Below are positions 46,714 to 54,945 of a DNA stretch of 56,488 bases, piece after piece. Each line of letters opens with the position of its first letter. The stretch's first letter is position 1. The notes under the pieces are model-generated. The model saw nothing but the letters and a program-made list of their open reading frames with translations. It did no database searches and was not told where the DNA came from. The position numbers and the translations under genes are program-made. The DNA is from a virus. The stretch lies in IMG/VR virus record IMGVR_UViG_3300044701_000673, positions 1 to 56,488 of that record. The stretch is one strand, 5' to 3'.

Positions 46714-48102
46714 TTATACTACTCCGAGGATAGCGAAGGTTTGAGCCCCACCTGACGAAACTTGCAGCCAAGTCGTAAGGGCGCCAACTTGGACGGGGCT
46801 GGATAAGTTGATATCGTTGTTATGGCCAAGGCGGCCGCTTCCGTTGTTTCCCCAAGTAAACAGTGTCCCCGCCGTTGTGATGCAGGCGGTCTGGGTGCTA
46901 CCCGCCGCACCCTGTGCCCAATTGGTTAAAGCGCCAACTTGAACGGGGCTGGAGAGGTTGATGCCGTTGTTGTGGCCGAGCTGACCGTAGCTGCCGTTCC
47001 CCCATGAAAAAAGGGTGCTGTCAGTCTTGACGCAAGTGTTGAAGTAATTTCCCGAAGAAACCTGAGCCCAGTTCGTTAGAGCGCCGACTTGCACGGGACT
47101 GGAATGGTCGACGACGTTGTTGTGGCCGAGCTGGCCAAAGTTGCTGCTGCCCCAAGTGAAGAGAGTGCCTGCTGTCGTGACGCAAGCGGTAAAACCAGTT
47201 CCTGCCGAAGCCTGAGCCCAATTTGTTAATACGCCGACCTGCACAGGGCTGGAACGGCTGATCGTGTTGTTGTGGCCGAGACGGCCGGATTGATTGAGTC
47301 CCCACGTAAAGAGTGTTCCCGCCGTTGTTACACAGACGGTGTGGAAGTTTCCTATAGCAGCCTTTGCCCAATTAGTTAAAGCACCTACTTGCACAGGGCT
47401 AGATCGGCTAGTTGTGTCGCCAAGTCCGAGACGGCCATAGCTCCCGTTGCCCCAAACAAAGAGCGTTCCCGCTGTCGTGACGCAAACGGTGTGAGCCCCC
47501 TCGGCACGCGAAGCAACCTGCGCCCAATTGGTTAAAGCGCCAACTTGAACGGGGCTGGATAAGTTGATATCGTTGTTATGGCCAAGGCGGCCGCTGCCAT
47601 TGTAGCCCCAAGTAAACAGTGTCCCCGCCGTTGTGATGCAAGCGGCAAAGTTATAACCTGACGCAACTTGTGCCCAATTGTCTAAGGCGCCAACTTGGAC
47701 GGGGCTAGAACGGTTGATAGTGTCGCCAAGGCCAAGGCGGCCGCTTCCGTTGCCGCCCCACGCATACAACCCGGCCCCAGAGTATATCTCGTTCCCCGTA
47801 TCAAACTCCGTCAGCCGCCCCGGCCCGAAGTTGTTGACCGCCTGCGCGCGAATTTTGAACGTGCCGCCGCCGGGAGAGATCGAAATAGGTGAAGCAGACC
47901 CAGTAGCCCCTGTCGAGACGCCCGTGCTCTCGTCAATCGCCGTGACGATGTACGACGTGATCGCGCCGTCACCCGTGTCGGTGGGCGCGGTAAACGAAAC
48001 GCTGGCCGAGCCGATGCTCGTGCTCACACTGAGATCAGTGGGCGCGTTCGGTGTACTGAGAGGCGTGAAGGTGCCTAGTGTGCCGCCTTGTCTGCGAGAC
48101 AT
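46714..48102 (-). CDS. RCC1-repeat propeller protein 3 with fibronectin III domain
   Basis: A 462-residue protein. Residues ~15-105 form an Fn3-like domain (APTDLSVSTSIGSASVSFTAPTD; GGTFKIRAQAVNNFGPG), then seven RCC1 repeats follow. Fn3 domains are common on phage surface proteins. GAGGAG is seven bases before the ATG. The 81-base segment at 46956-47036 is nearly identical to the first RCC1 gene. Confidence 0.72.
   Translation of the reverse strand: MSRRQGGTLGTFTPLSTPNAPTDLSVSTSIGSASVSFTAPTDTGDGAITSYIVTAIDESTGVSTGATGSASPISISPGGGTFKIRAQAVNNFGPGRLTEFDTGNEIYSGAGLYAWGGNGSGRLGLGDTINRSSPVQVGALDNWAQVASGYNFAACITTAGTLFTWGYNGSGRLGHNNDINLSSPVQVGALTNWAQVASRAEGAHTVCVTTAGTLFVWGNGSYGRLGLGDTTSRSSPVQVGALTNWAKAAIGNFHTVCVTTAGTLFTWGLNQSGRLGHNNTISRSSPVQVGVLTNWAQASAGTGFTACVTTAGTLFTWGSSNFGQLGHNNVVDHSSPVQVGALTNWAQVSSGNYFNTCVKTDSTLFSWGNGSYGQLGHNNGINLSSPVQVGALTNWAQGAAGSTQTACITTAGTLFTWGNNGSGRLGHNNDINLSSPVQVGALTTWLQVSSGGAQTFAILGVV
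46956..47036. repeat. Segment shared between RCC1 genes (copy 2)
   Basis: The partner of 42561-42641, one mismatch in 81 bases, which changes one residue (Asp to Tyr) of the repeat. Confidence 0.85.
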
Positions 48103-48116
48103 TGCTCACTCCTCGG

Positions 48117-48491
48117 TCAAGATATTTCCTCATAGCTCACTACGACCTTGAGGTCGCTTGCAGAGCCAGCAGTCGCGCCAATCGACTTGTCTTCCTCAAG
48201 ATAGATCGAGGTGTTCCGGTCGATGACAATGAGCGAGGCATCAGCGGGGACCGAGACCGTGCTTACGATCTGGGTGGCCGTGCCGCCGATGTTGTCCTCG
48301 CTATAGAGCGAGATCGTGATGTCGGCGGCGTTGGTTCCGTCCACGTTCGAGATGATCAGCGACTCGATCTTGAAGACCTTGCCGCTCGCGGCAGCATTCT
48401 CAACGACGAGCGTCGCGTTGGTGGTGGTGAGGTCAACCACGGCAGACTTGCCGATGATTGAGGTGACGTTGACGATGTTTGGCGCGGCCAT
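48117..48491 (-). CDS. Small virion protein
   Basis: A 124-residue beta-rich protein (NIVNVTSIIGKSAVVDLTTT; SVPADASLIVIDRNTSIYLEED) of a kind widespread in virions of aquatic phages, including T4-like cyanophages. Ends LKVVVSYEEIS. AAGGAG eight bases before the ATG. Position among fibre genes fits a fibre-associated or decoration role. Confidence 0.65.
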   Translation of the reverse strand: MAAPNIVNVTSIIGKSAVVDLTTTNATLVVENAAASGKVFKIESLIISNVDGTNAADITISLYSEDNIGGTATQIVSTVSVPADASLIVIDRNTSIYLEEDKSIGATAGSASDLKVVVSYEEIS

Positions 48492-48502
48492 AGCTTATCT
48501 CC

Positions 48503-48811
48503 TTATCCAAAAATCAGGGTGAAGGCGATTGCCTTGCCAGCTGAGATGCCCGCAGAGCCAAACGACAGGTTTCCAGAACCGTCTGTGACCACAGCCTGAC
48601 CCGCAGTTCCGTCTGCTGTCGGATAGGTCAGGCCCGCCGGGTTGTTCGCGATCTTGATGACCGTACCAGACGCATTTTCCGCGTACAACGCCATGTCAGC
48701 GTTGTTGATGTTGATCGCAAGTTCGCCAGGGCTCAGGTTTGCGGCGAGCGGAACTGTACTGGCAGTGGTGCTGCGGTACAGCTGAATCGGAGTAAATCCG
48801 GTCTGCGGCAT
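48503..48811 (-). CDS. Fibre N-terminus-like virion protein
   Basis: A 102-residue protein (TGFTPIQLYRSTTASTVPL; NLSPGELAININNADMALY), matching the particle-attaching start seen in many tail fibres but here a separate short protein that ends GKAIAFTLIFG. It may be an adaptor for other fibres. AGAGG about nine bases before the ATG. Confidence 0.62.
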   Translation of the reverse strand: MPQTGFTPIQLYRSTTASTVPLAANLSPGELAININNADMALYAENASGTVIKIANNPAGLTYPTADGTAGQAVVTDGSGNLSFGSAGISAGKAIAFTLIFG

Positions 48812-48840
48812 GGCTGTTACCTCTTTCTAAGGTGGTTGGC

Positions 48841-48853
48841 GGGCATTATGCCC
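48841..48853 (-). promoter_or_regulatory. Palindromic -10-like element upstream of 48811
   Basis: GGGCATTATGCCC is a perfect palindrome about 30 bases before the start at 48811; on the minus strand it contains CATAAT. It lies in the 73-base gap behind the long fibre. No good -35 is visible, so an operator is as likely as a promoter. Confidence 0.35.
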
Positions 48854-48884
48854 TTAAATTCGGAGCAACGCGATAGCTTATTCA

Positions 48885-51335
48885 TCAAAACGTCCCCCCA
48901 TCCATTCCGCCCCAGCTGGGCGCGCTCGCACCATTCGACAGCAACACCTGCCCCGCTGTGCCGTTGGCCAAGAAGGCAGTGGCACCTGCGCCGGTCTGAT
49001 ACGGGATTTGGCTGGCCGCGCCGCCTGCGAGATTGGTGGCTGTCCCCACGGCGAGCGTGGATTGCGTCCGGTTCTCCCAGCGCGAATCGACGCTGTCGTA
49101 GACGATGACATCGCCGCCCGTCAGCGAGGTGAACTGCACGTTGCCGTCGGTGCCACCCAAAACCGAGCCGAAAGTTGGACGCACGAACAGGATGCCGTTG
49201 GAGGCATCCGCGTAGACGACGGCAGCCATAAGGGCGATGGCATTCGGGGTGTTCGGCTTCGTCTTGGTCAGACCGCCCGTGACAGCCGGGTTGTAGTAAA
49301 GCACGTCGCCCTGAACCCAAACCTCAGCGCCGCCCGTGGTGTTAATGCCCTTGATCTCGCCGAACTCAACGACGGTGATCCAGTCGTTGGTGATCCCGGT
49401 CTCCATAGCAACGCCGAGGATGGAGCTGGCTTGGTCAGCCGTCAGGCCCGTGGCGGGGGCAGCCGTCAAACCGCCGCTCGCGCCCAGCGTGCCCGTAAAC
49501 ATGAGCACTTGACCCTTAGATGCACCAGCCGACAGCTTGACGCGGTAGTACATCTCCTCGCCGACATGCTGGATCACCGCGCCGTTCATCTGGAACGCCA
49601 GCGTCTGGAACATGTCGGCATCGTCGTAATAGAGCCGCCCGGTGGCGTCCACCACAGTGGCCGTGGTGTCGAACTGGATGAAGTCCGGCGAGCTGATGCC
49701 GCCCGTGACGCCGGTCATGGAGGTGATGTCGGCATTCGCGCCAGAGGCGGCCGCGCTGAGGTTGGTGCGGGCGGTGCCTGCGTCCGTAGCCCCGGTGCCG
49801 CCATTGGCCACAGCAAGCGTGCCCGCAATCGTGATCGTGCCAGACGTTGTGACCGGGCCTCCAGTGGTGGTCAGGCCCGTCGTGCCGCCGGACACGTCGA
49901 CAGATGTCACCGTGCCGGATCCTGCGACGTCCCACACGAAGGCCGACCCGTTCCACTTCAGGAACCTGTCAGTGACAGCGGGCGCGTCGATGAAGGCGCT
50001 GGTGTTTGATCCAGTGTTGTAGACGATCTTGTTGGCCGCACCGCCAGCCACATTGGTCGCGGTCCCCGCATTGCCCGTCACGCTGATAGACCACGTCCCC
50101 GTGGCATCCGTGCCGGATGTCGATGGCGCGCCGACGTCGGCATAATCAAGGACGACAATGCCGGTCTGCCCGTTGACCGAGGCCACGAGGTTTGTTTGGT
50201 CGATTTTCTGCCAGACAGTCCCGTTGAAGATCGCCCAGTCGCCGATCTGCCAATCGGTGATGCCGTCCAAGTTTGTGGATCCGGCTGTACTCACGATGTA
50301 GTAATAACCGTTTACCCCCACCCCAGACGCAAGGGTCGGCGTGTTGGTTGATGCATTCCAGCCGCCCTGAAACGACAGACCGCCCGTGAAGCTCGCCGTG
50401 GTGGCGCTGGTGATGACGCCCTTGGCATTGACGGTCAGGACGGGGATTGCCGTGGATGAGCCGTAGGTGTTTGCCGAGACGCCGGATGCAGGCAGGTCGG
50501 CGTTGACCATGGCGCGAAATGTTGTTGGCGCGTCTGCCCCGGCCGCAGGCCCCGCGTAGATGACGTTGGCGGGCTGATCCACGACCAGAATCGCCGAGCC
50601 CCACGTGTATTCATTGGAGCCGTTCGACACCAGAACTTGGCCCGCACTTCCGACCGGGCCGACATAAAGGCCATCAGCGCCGCACCAGATGATTACACCA
50701 GCGTCAGCAACGAGGCTGCGTGCCGTGCCGCCTTGGTCGAGCGGCAAGATGCCATTGATCTGCGCTTGGTCGGAAAGATCAACTGCCGGGTGCTGGTGGT
50801 CGGCGCGAGCCATGTTCGTCGAGACGCCAGCCGTGCCCGTGCCATCCAAAACAAGCGGCGTGGCATTCGACAGGTTGGCCGTCAGCGTGACATTGCCCGT
50901 CAGAGCCCCGCCACCGCTCAGGCCCGTCCCAGCGATGACCTGACGGCTCTCCGGCACATAACCAGATATCGTCGCCGGGATCGTCGTGGCCGCCATGACG
51001 CGGCCCGTGGTGTCAACGGTCAGGACAGGGATTTCGGTGGCCGAACCATAGGAGCCCGGCGTCACGCCCGAGTTGGCCAGTTGCGTTGACCCGACGCCGC
51101 CGTTGGCGATCGACAGCGTGACGTTGGAGGACAGTTGGCCGCCACCCTGCAGGCCCGTGCCAGCGATCACCTGCCGCGACGTCGGAACGCCAGCCACGCT
51201 CAGAAGGTCACCCACCCGGATCTGGTAGTTGTTGCCCTGATAGACGATCATCATCAGCGAGTTTTCGTCGGCCACAGGCGCGACGGGGAGCTGCGTGACG
51301 CGGGTTGGGATCAGATTGCTGGGTACGTCTGACAT
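48885..51335 (-). CDS. Long tail fibre protein
   Basis: An 816-residue fibre with many repeats of the type RQVIAGTGLQGGGQLSSNVTL and GNAGTATNVAGGAANKIVYN, and GGTGATDAGTARTNLSAA, a classic fibre signature. It ends TAGQVLLSNGASAPSWGG. A low-complexity beta-helical or triple-stranded shaft is expected, with the receptor-binding part probably at the C-terminus. GGAG is about seven bases before the ATG. Confidence 0.8.
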   Translation of the reverse strand: MSDVPSNLIPTRVTQLPVAPVADENSLMMIVYQGNNYQIRVGDLLSVAGVPTSRQVIAGTGLQGGGQLSSNVTLSIANGGVGSTQLANSGVTPGSYGSATEIPVLTVDTTGRVMAATTIPATISGYVPESRQVIAGTGLSGGGALTGNVTLTANLSNATPLVLDGTGTAGVSTNMARADHQHPAVDLSDQAQINGILPLDQGGTARSLVADAGVIIWCGADGLYVGPVGSAGQVLVSNGSNEYTWGSAILVVDQPANVIYAGPAAGADAPTTFRAMVNADLPASGVSANTYGSSTAIPVLTVNAKGVITSATTASFTGGLSFQGGWNASTNTPTLASGVGVNGYYYIVSTAGSTNLDGITDWQIGDWAIFNGTVWQKIDQTNLVASVNGQTGIVVLDYADVGAPSTSGTDATGTWSISVTGNAGTATNVAGGAANKIVYNTGSNTSAFIDAPAVTDRFLKWNGSAFVWDVAGSGTVTSVDVSGGTTGLTTTGGPVTTSGTITIAGTLAVANGGTGATDAGTARTNLSAAASGANADITSMTGVTGGISSPDFIQFDTTATVVDATGRLYYDDADMFQTLAFQMNGAVIQHVGEEMYYRVKLSAGASKGQVLMFTGTLGASGGLTAAPATGLTADQASSILGVAMETGITNDWITVVEFGEIKGINTTGGAEVWVQGDVLYYNPAVTGGLTKTKPNTPNAIALMAAVVYADASNGILFVRPTFGSVLGGTDGNVQFTSLTGGDVIVYDSVDSRWENRTQSTLAVGTATNLAGGAASQIPYQTGAGATAFLANGTAGQVLLSNGASAPSWGGMDGGTF

Positions 51336-51644
51336 TTATAGCTCCAGGTATCCGTCACCATCTTCGGTGATGATGAACTCGTTGCCTTGCTCTTGGATCA
51401 ACCCGGCGGGGCGTGTGTTGATCGGCGTGTCGGGGCGTACAAACGGGAGCACGATCTGGTCCGGTCGGCGAGGGGCGAGGCGATATGGGTCGTATTGGTC
51501 GCGGTCTTCTTGGCAAACCATCAGCCCCGGATAGTTCGGGTCCGGGGCCAGTTCGGAAAGAAACATCTTGCGCGAGCAGCGTCCGCAAATCCCGATACCG
51601 TATGTCGGTTGGCCCGTAGGATCGAGGTACAGCGAATTGCTCAT
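51336..51644 (-). CDS. Small zinc-ribbon-like phage protein
   Basis: A 102-residue protein (YGIGICGRCSRKMFLSELAPDPNYPGLMVC): Cys pairs CGRC and a single later C suggest a metal site, as in small structural proteins that accompany the P22 gp4-like adaptor in many podoviruses. Overlaps the adaptor gene by four bases (ATGA). Confidence 0.6.
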   Translation of the reverse strand: MSNSLYLDPTGQPTYGIGICGRCSRKMFLSELAPDPNYPGLMVCQEDRDQYDPYRLAPRRPDQIVLPFVRPDTPINTRPAGLIQEQGNEFIITEDGDGYLEL

Positions 51645-52624
51645 GCGGTGTACGCCCTAATGCCAGGGTTGATCTGGATCGGCGAGCCGTCATTGTCGCC
51701 GTCCCACGCACGCTGCATGCTCACTGCCGCACGCTGGTCCAAGATAGGCATCAAGGCAACGTCAACCTGCGGCGTCTCGGCGGCGACCTTGCTGGCCAAA
51801 CCATCGACGATGGCCTGCAGCCAGCGCTGCGGCACCTCAACCTCCTGCTGAAGGTTCTCGGTGTCCATGATCTGGCGGTGACGCCACAGGATCAGCTGCG
51901 CCTGCTCCGCCGCCGAGAACGGCGCGGGCCAAAGGTAAACCACAGGCTCCGGCAGGTCGCGCTGGAAGTAGTAGCTGCTCGGGCGGCTGGGGAACTGCAG
52001 GTTCGACTGGTTCACATACGAGTCGCGGTTCAACTGGCCGAGCGGGATCTGCTGCGGCAGGTTGCCCAGCGTGATCTCCGAATAGTTCAGGGTGCCGCTG
52101 GTCGCCACGATGCGGAAATAGGCATAGGCCAGGGCGCCGCTGATGTCGGTCCACGTGATCTCGCCAGCCGATGCCGTGACACTTGATGTCCCCACGGTCG
52201 TCCACGACGAGCCATTCGTGCTGACTTGGAAGTTGACGGGCACGGCAGCCGCCGACCACTTGATGCCGACCGTGTTTACCACCGTCTGCGTGGTGAAGTT
52301 GACGGTGTAGCTGGTGGATGTGGTGACCGTAGCCCCGTCCAAAAGCTGCAGCACGCGGTAGTTCAGGTTCAAGACCTCAACGGTGCCAGGCGGCAGCGTG
52401 ATCAGCGGCTGGTTCTCATACATGGGAAGGATGAGTTGCTCGATGCACCAGCTGGGCGTCTTGATGTTGGCGAGCTCAGAAAGCATCAGGTAAAGAGAGT
52501 CGAGCGCGTAGGTTTGCATCTCGGCGGTGATGGCCTGAGCGGGCAAACGACAGCGTCTGAAGGCGTGATCTACCACCTTCAGAGCGTTAAACGTCGTGCC
52601 GCTCACATTCCCGGAATAGGCCAT
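51641..52624 (-). CDS. Head-tail adaptor, P22 gp4-like, with inserted discoidin-type domain
   Basis: A 327-residue protein. The helical frame around DHAFRRCRLPAQAITAEMQTYALDSLYLMLSELANIKTP and PGTVEVLNLNYR resembles P22 gp4-type tail accessory proteins. The middle (~110-190) is a beta-rich insert (GIKWSAAAVPVNFQVSTNGSSWTTVG), like F5/8 discoidin or carbohydrate-binding folds, unusual in an adaptor. The final helices (QQEVEVPQRWLQAIVDGLASKVA) complete the fold. GGAG lies before the ATG; the TATAAT is 67 bases upstream. Confidence 0.7.
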   Translation of the reverse strand: MAYSGNVSGTTFNALKVVDHAFRRCRLPAQAITAEMQTYALDSLYLMLSELANIKTPSWCIEQLILPMYENQPLITLPPGTVEVLNLNYRVLQLLDGATVTTSTSYTVNFTTQTVVNTVGIKWSAAAVPVNFQVSTNGSSWTTVGTSSVTASAGEITWTDISGALAYAYFRIVATSGTLNYSEITLGNLPQQIPLGQLNRDSYVNQSNLQFPSRPSSYYFQRDLPEPVVYLWPAPFSAAEQAQLILWRHRQIMDTENLQQEVEVPQRWLQAIVDGLASKVAAETPQVDVALMPILDQRAAVSMQRAWDGDNDGSPIQINPGIRAYTA

Positions 52625-52681
52625 ACTGTCTCCGCCGCGTGATCAAAGCTGGCCGCTGGTTCAGCACGCCTCGGGAGTTTG

Positions 52682-52712
52682 TTCAGGGGAATTATAGACC
52701 AACCCCCCTGAA
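52682..52712 (-). promoter_or_regulatory. TATAAT flanked by an inverted repeat, upstream of adaptor gene
   Basis: TATAAT (52696-52691) on the minus strand is in the loop of an 8-bp inverted repeat, TTCAGGGG (52682-52689) and CCCCTGAA (52705-52712). It precedes the gp4-like gene by about 70 bases. The repeat may bind a regulator or act as a hairpin over the promoter. Confidence 0.5.
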
Positions 52713-52720
52713 AGAGAAAG

Positions 52721-53413
52721 TCACTTCTTTTTCTTGCCCGCCTCAGACATGGCAATGGCGATGGCCTGCTTGCGGCTCTTGACCATCGGGCCAGACTTGC
52801 TGCCCGAGTGCAGATCGCCAGCCTTGAACTCGCCCATGACGCGGCTCACCTTGGCTTCCTGCTTGGGGGTCATGCCGCCGCGCTTCATCATGGTCTTCGG
52901 ACCGGGAAGGTCTGGCGCGGTGTGCATCTTGGTCTCGCCGGGGTTCTTGTTCCCCTCAATGCCAAGCTTGCTCTTGTCCTTGATCATGCCGCCCGCCATT
53001 GCCTTGATCATCGGCTCGCTGCGGTTGGTCGGGTATTGCTTACGCATCGGCATGTCGCTCTTCAGCTTGGCCTCGTCGTAGCGCATTTCCTTGCGGACGC
53101 GCGACATCTCCTCGCCTGCATCCTTACGCTCGCTGCGGGTTTCCTGCTTAATGCGGGACATCTCAGCGCGCTCGTTGCGCATCGCGTCCTTGGCCTTAGC
53201 AGCGCCACCCATGGCCATCTTGGTCAGAGGCTCGCCCTTGTGCATGCTCTTTTCATGCTTGTGGACGGCGGTCTTCATCATGGCCTTGTCTTTGGCCACG
53301 TCGGCGTGACCGCCGCGCGCGTAACCCTTGACCATGGTTTTGCCGGTCGAGCCAGTAAACCCGCACTCGCTGGGAAACTGGAAGTCCGACACGTATTTCA
53401 GAGACTTGCTCAT
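52721..53413 (-). CDS. Lys-rich virion protein with DUF6496 domain
   Basis: A 230-residue very basic protein. The N-terminal part holds GYARGGHADV and MAMGGAAKA; the C-terminus (KVSRVMGEFKAGDLHSGSK then KSRKQAIAIAMSEAGKKKK) is a DUF6496 domain known from phages. The charge suggests binding to DNA in the head or a bacterial surface. The GG motif resembles those in the ejection-protein candidates. AGGAG before the ATG; overlaps the next gene upstream by four bases. Confidence 0.7.
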   Translation of the reverse strand: MSKSLKYVSDFQFPSECGFTGSTGKTMVKGYARGGHADVAKDKAMMKTAVHKHEKSMHKGEPLTKMAMGGAAKAKDAMRNERAEMSRIKQETRSERKDAGEEMSRVRKEMRYDEAKLKSDMPMRKQYPTNRSEPMIKAMAGGMIKDKSKLGIEGNKNPGETKMHTAPDLPGPKTMMKRGGMTPKQEAKVSRVMGEFKAGDLHSGSKSGPMVKSRKQAIAIAMSEAGKKKK

Positions 53414-53667
53414 TTCACGCTCCTATCAGAGTGATAACCTTCGATCAGCCGATCCAGTTTCGCGTCCAAAACCTCAAGCCGGGTCATCACCCGATTGATG
53501 TCAGCGTGCACCTCGACCTTGGTGACATATTCTTTGGCGACTTCTTCGCGTGTACGGTTCAGCAGGATGGTGATCCGGTTGAGTTCGTAGGATTTCTCCT
53601 TGAGAACCCAACCGATCAAACCCAGCAACACGGACAAGACGGTGTTCCACAGCATGACTTCTGACAT
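53410..53667 (-). CDS. Membrane-anchored coiled-coil protein (XhlA-like shape)
   Basis: An 85-residue protein with an N-terminal hydrophobic helix (LWNTVLSVLLGLIGWVLKE) and a long helix with heptads (KVEVHADINRVMTRLEVLDAKLDRLIEG). The shape resembles hemolysin XhlA-type or small membrane virion proteins. The second of two start codons, the ATG at 53667, has a better spaced AAGG. Function not certain. Confidence 0.5.
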   Translation of the reverse strand: MSEVMLWNTVLSVLLGLIGWVLKEKSYELNRITILLNRTREEVAKEYVTKVEVHADINRVMTRLEVLDAKLDRLIEGYHSDRSVK

Positions 53668-53676
53668 CACATCACC

Positions 53677-54090
53677 TTACGGCTGCGTGCCATAGGTCTT
53701 GATGCACTCCATCGTGATGGTGTAGCGATCACCTGCCGCTGCGCCGACCGTGGTAAACAAGACGTCTCCGGTCTTGCCAGCGCCTGCGTTATTCGGAAGC
53801 CCGCCAAACGACGAGTAATCCATCAGGTAGAACTGGTTTTCCGGGATTGTCTCGCAGATCAAGTCGGTGGTGGCATCCCACAGGATGTCAACCGCCATGC
53901 CTTGCGTCTGCGCCCAGATCTTGTTGATCTTGACGCCGTTACAGGCATTCCCGGCTGCGTTTGGGTTCAGGGTGGAGACGTCGATCTTTACGACCGCCGT
54001 TTCGCCCCCGCTGTCAGAGATGTTCGTGAACTTTCCGATGAACAGCCGCTCACCGTCAAGGATGGTTTGTGAAGTGACTGCGTCAGCCAT
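53677..54090 (-). CDS. Virion structural protein, unknown
   Basis: A 137-residue beta-rich protein (QTILDGERLFIGKFTNISD; VKINKIWAQTQGMAVDILWDAT). This pattern is common among structural genes near the capsid in podoviruses. The ATG is preceded by TAGGAG. Its start is overlapped by the 59-residue gene's end. Confidence 0.6.
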   Translation of the reverse strand: MADAVTSQTILDGERLFIGKFTNISDSGGETAVVKIDVSTLNPNAAGNACNGVKINKIWAQTQGMAVDILWDATTDLICETIPENQFYLMDYSSFGGLPNNAGAGKTGDVLFTTVGAAAGDRYTITMECIKTYGTQP

Positions 54091-54262
54091 CTTGTGCTCC
54101 TAGCTCCGTTTGCTGCTCAGGCTCAGGCGCATCCAAGCGCCTGAGCAACATCTGGTAGGCTGAAATTGTGGCTTGAGCCTGAACCACAAAGGTGTTCGCC
54201 CTTTGCAATTCTTTTTCAAGCTCAGCGATCTCACCGACCAAAAAGTCTTTGGTTATCTGCAT
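54083..54262 (-). CDS. Small coiled-coil protein (59 aa)
   Basis: A 59-residue protein starting MQITKDFLVGEIAELEKELQ, a long amphipathic helix, ending with an acidic PEPEQQTEL tail. The ATG at 54262 overlaps the stop of the gene before (TGATG) and its end overlaps the next start by eight bases, so it is clearly operonic. Small helical proteins of this type occur between structural genes in many phages. Confidence 0.6.
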   Translation of the reverse strand: MQITKDFLVGEIAELEKELQRANTFVVQAQATISAYQMLLRRLDAPEPEQQTELGAQDG

Positions 54263-54861
54263 CAGCTAAACGATGCGTAAGCCGCCACATAGTAGTCCGT
54301 ACCACCGATGCGGACTTTGATCGCCTTCGAAACAGTTGCCACAGCCGTCGCAGTCGGAGCAATGGTGGCTGCAGGCCCGGTTTCAATGTTCAGGAGGTTC
54401 TGGACTTCACCAGTTTGAGAACCGCTGTCGGTTACCCGAATGAACGAAGAGGCGGCACCCAGCGTGACGTTGGTGCTGTAGTCGGTGTCGAGCTGCATGA
54501 CGGCAAGCGTGCCGCCGGGGGTCGTTGCCGTGCCGCCCAAGGTTGCACGGATCGCGTTGGCAGCGCCAGAGATGGTGCCGGTGGTGTTGATTGAGGTGCT
54601 GATGTGAGCGCCATTGATCGTGCCGCCGGTGGCTGCACCAGCGCCGGTGACCACGGAGAACGCACGCAGCGTTTCACCAGATCCGGTCGAAGTGAAGCTC
54701 AGACGCTGATAAGACAGACGAGTATCGCCGGTAGCGGCCGAGGTGGTGCCATAGGCGCTGGAGATGTTGGCTGCGGTCGTAACAGACACTGGAGCGGACG
54801 AGGTGCCGCTGGAGAAGCCATTCAGCGAGTTTACTGGACCCGAAAAAGTCGTATTAGCCAT
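54262..54861 (-). CDS. Virion protein with Ser/Thr/Gly-rich beta repeats
   Basis: A 199-residue protein (MANTTFSGPVNSLNGFSSG; GGTINGAHISTSINTTGTISG; GGTDYYVAAYASFS). Proteins opening with this type of start are known from capsid-near regions of aquatic phages. AGAGG lies about nine bases before the ATG. Probably a head or fibre decoration component. Confidence 0.6.
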   Translation of the reverse strand: MANTTFSGPVNSLNGFSSGTSSAPVSVTTAANISSAYGTTSAATGDTRLSYQRLSFTSTGSGETLRAFSVVTGAGAATGGTINGAHISTSINTTGTISGAANAIRATLGGTATTPGGTLAVMQLDTDYSTNVTLGAASSFIRVTDSGSQTGEVQNLLNIETGPAATIAPTATAVATVSKAIKVRIGGTDYYVAAYASFS

Positions 54862-54945
54862 TGGATGTTCCTCTTTTGCACGAGTCGCCTGTCAGTCTGT
54901 GCATCGTCCGCTGGGCCGGTCTGACAAGCTGGGTGTAGTCCCAGA

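Noticed and set aside
42172-48102. Periodic 150-base repeats as a CRISPR or satellite array
   Set aside because: They are in-frame RCC1 repeats of about 50 codons with coding-type variation.
48817-49320. 167-codon minus-strand frame at the end of the long fibre gene
   Set aside because: Arg/His/Gly-rich out-of-frame reading of the fibre gene; no ribosome site.
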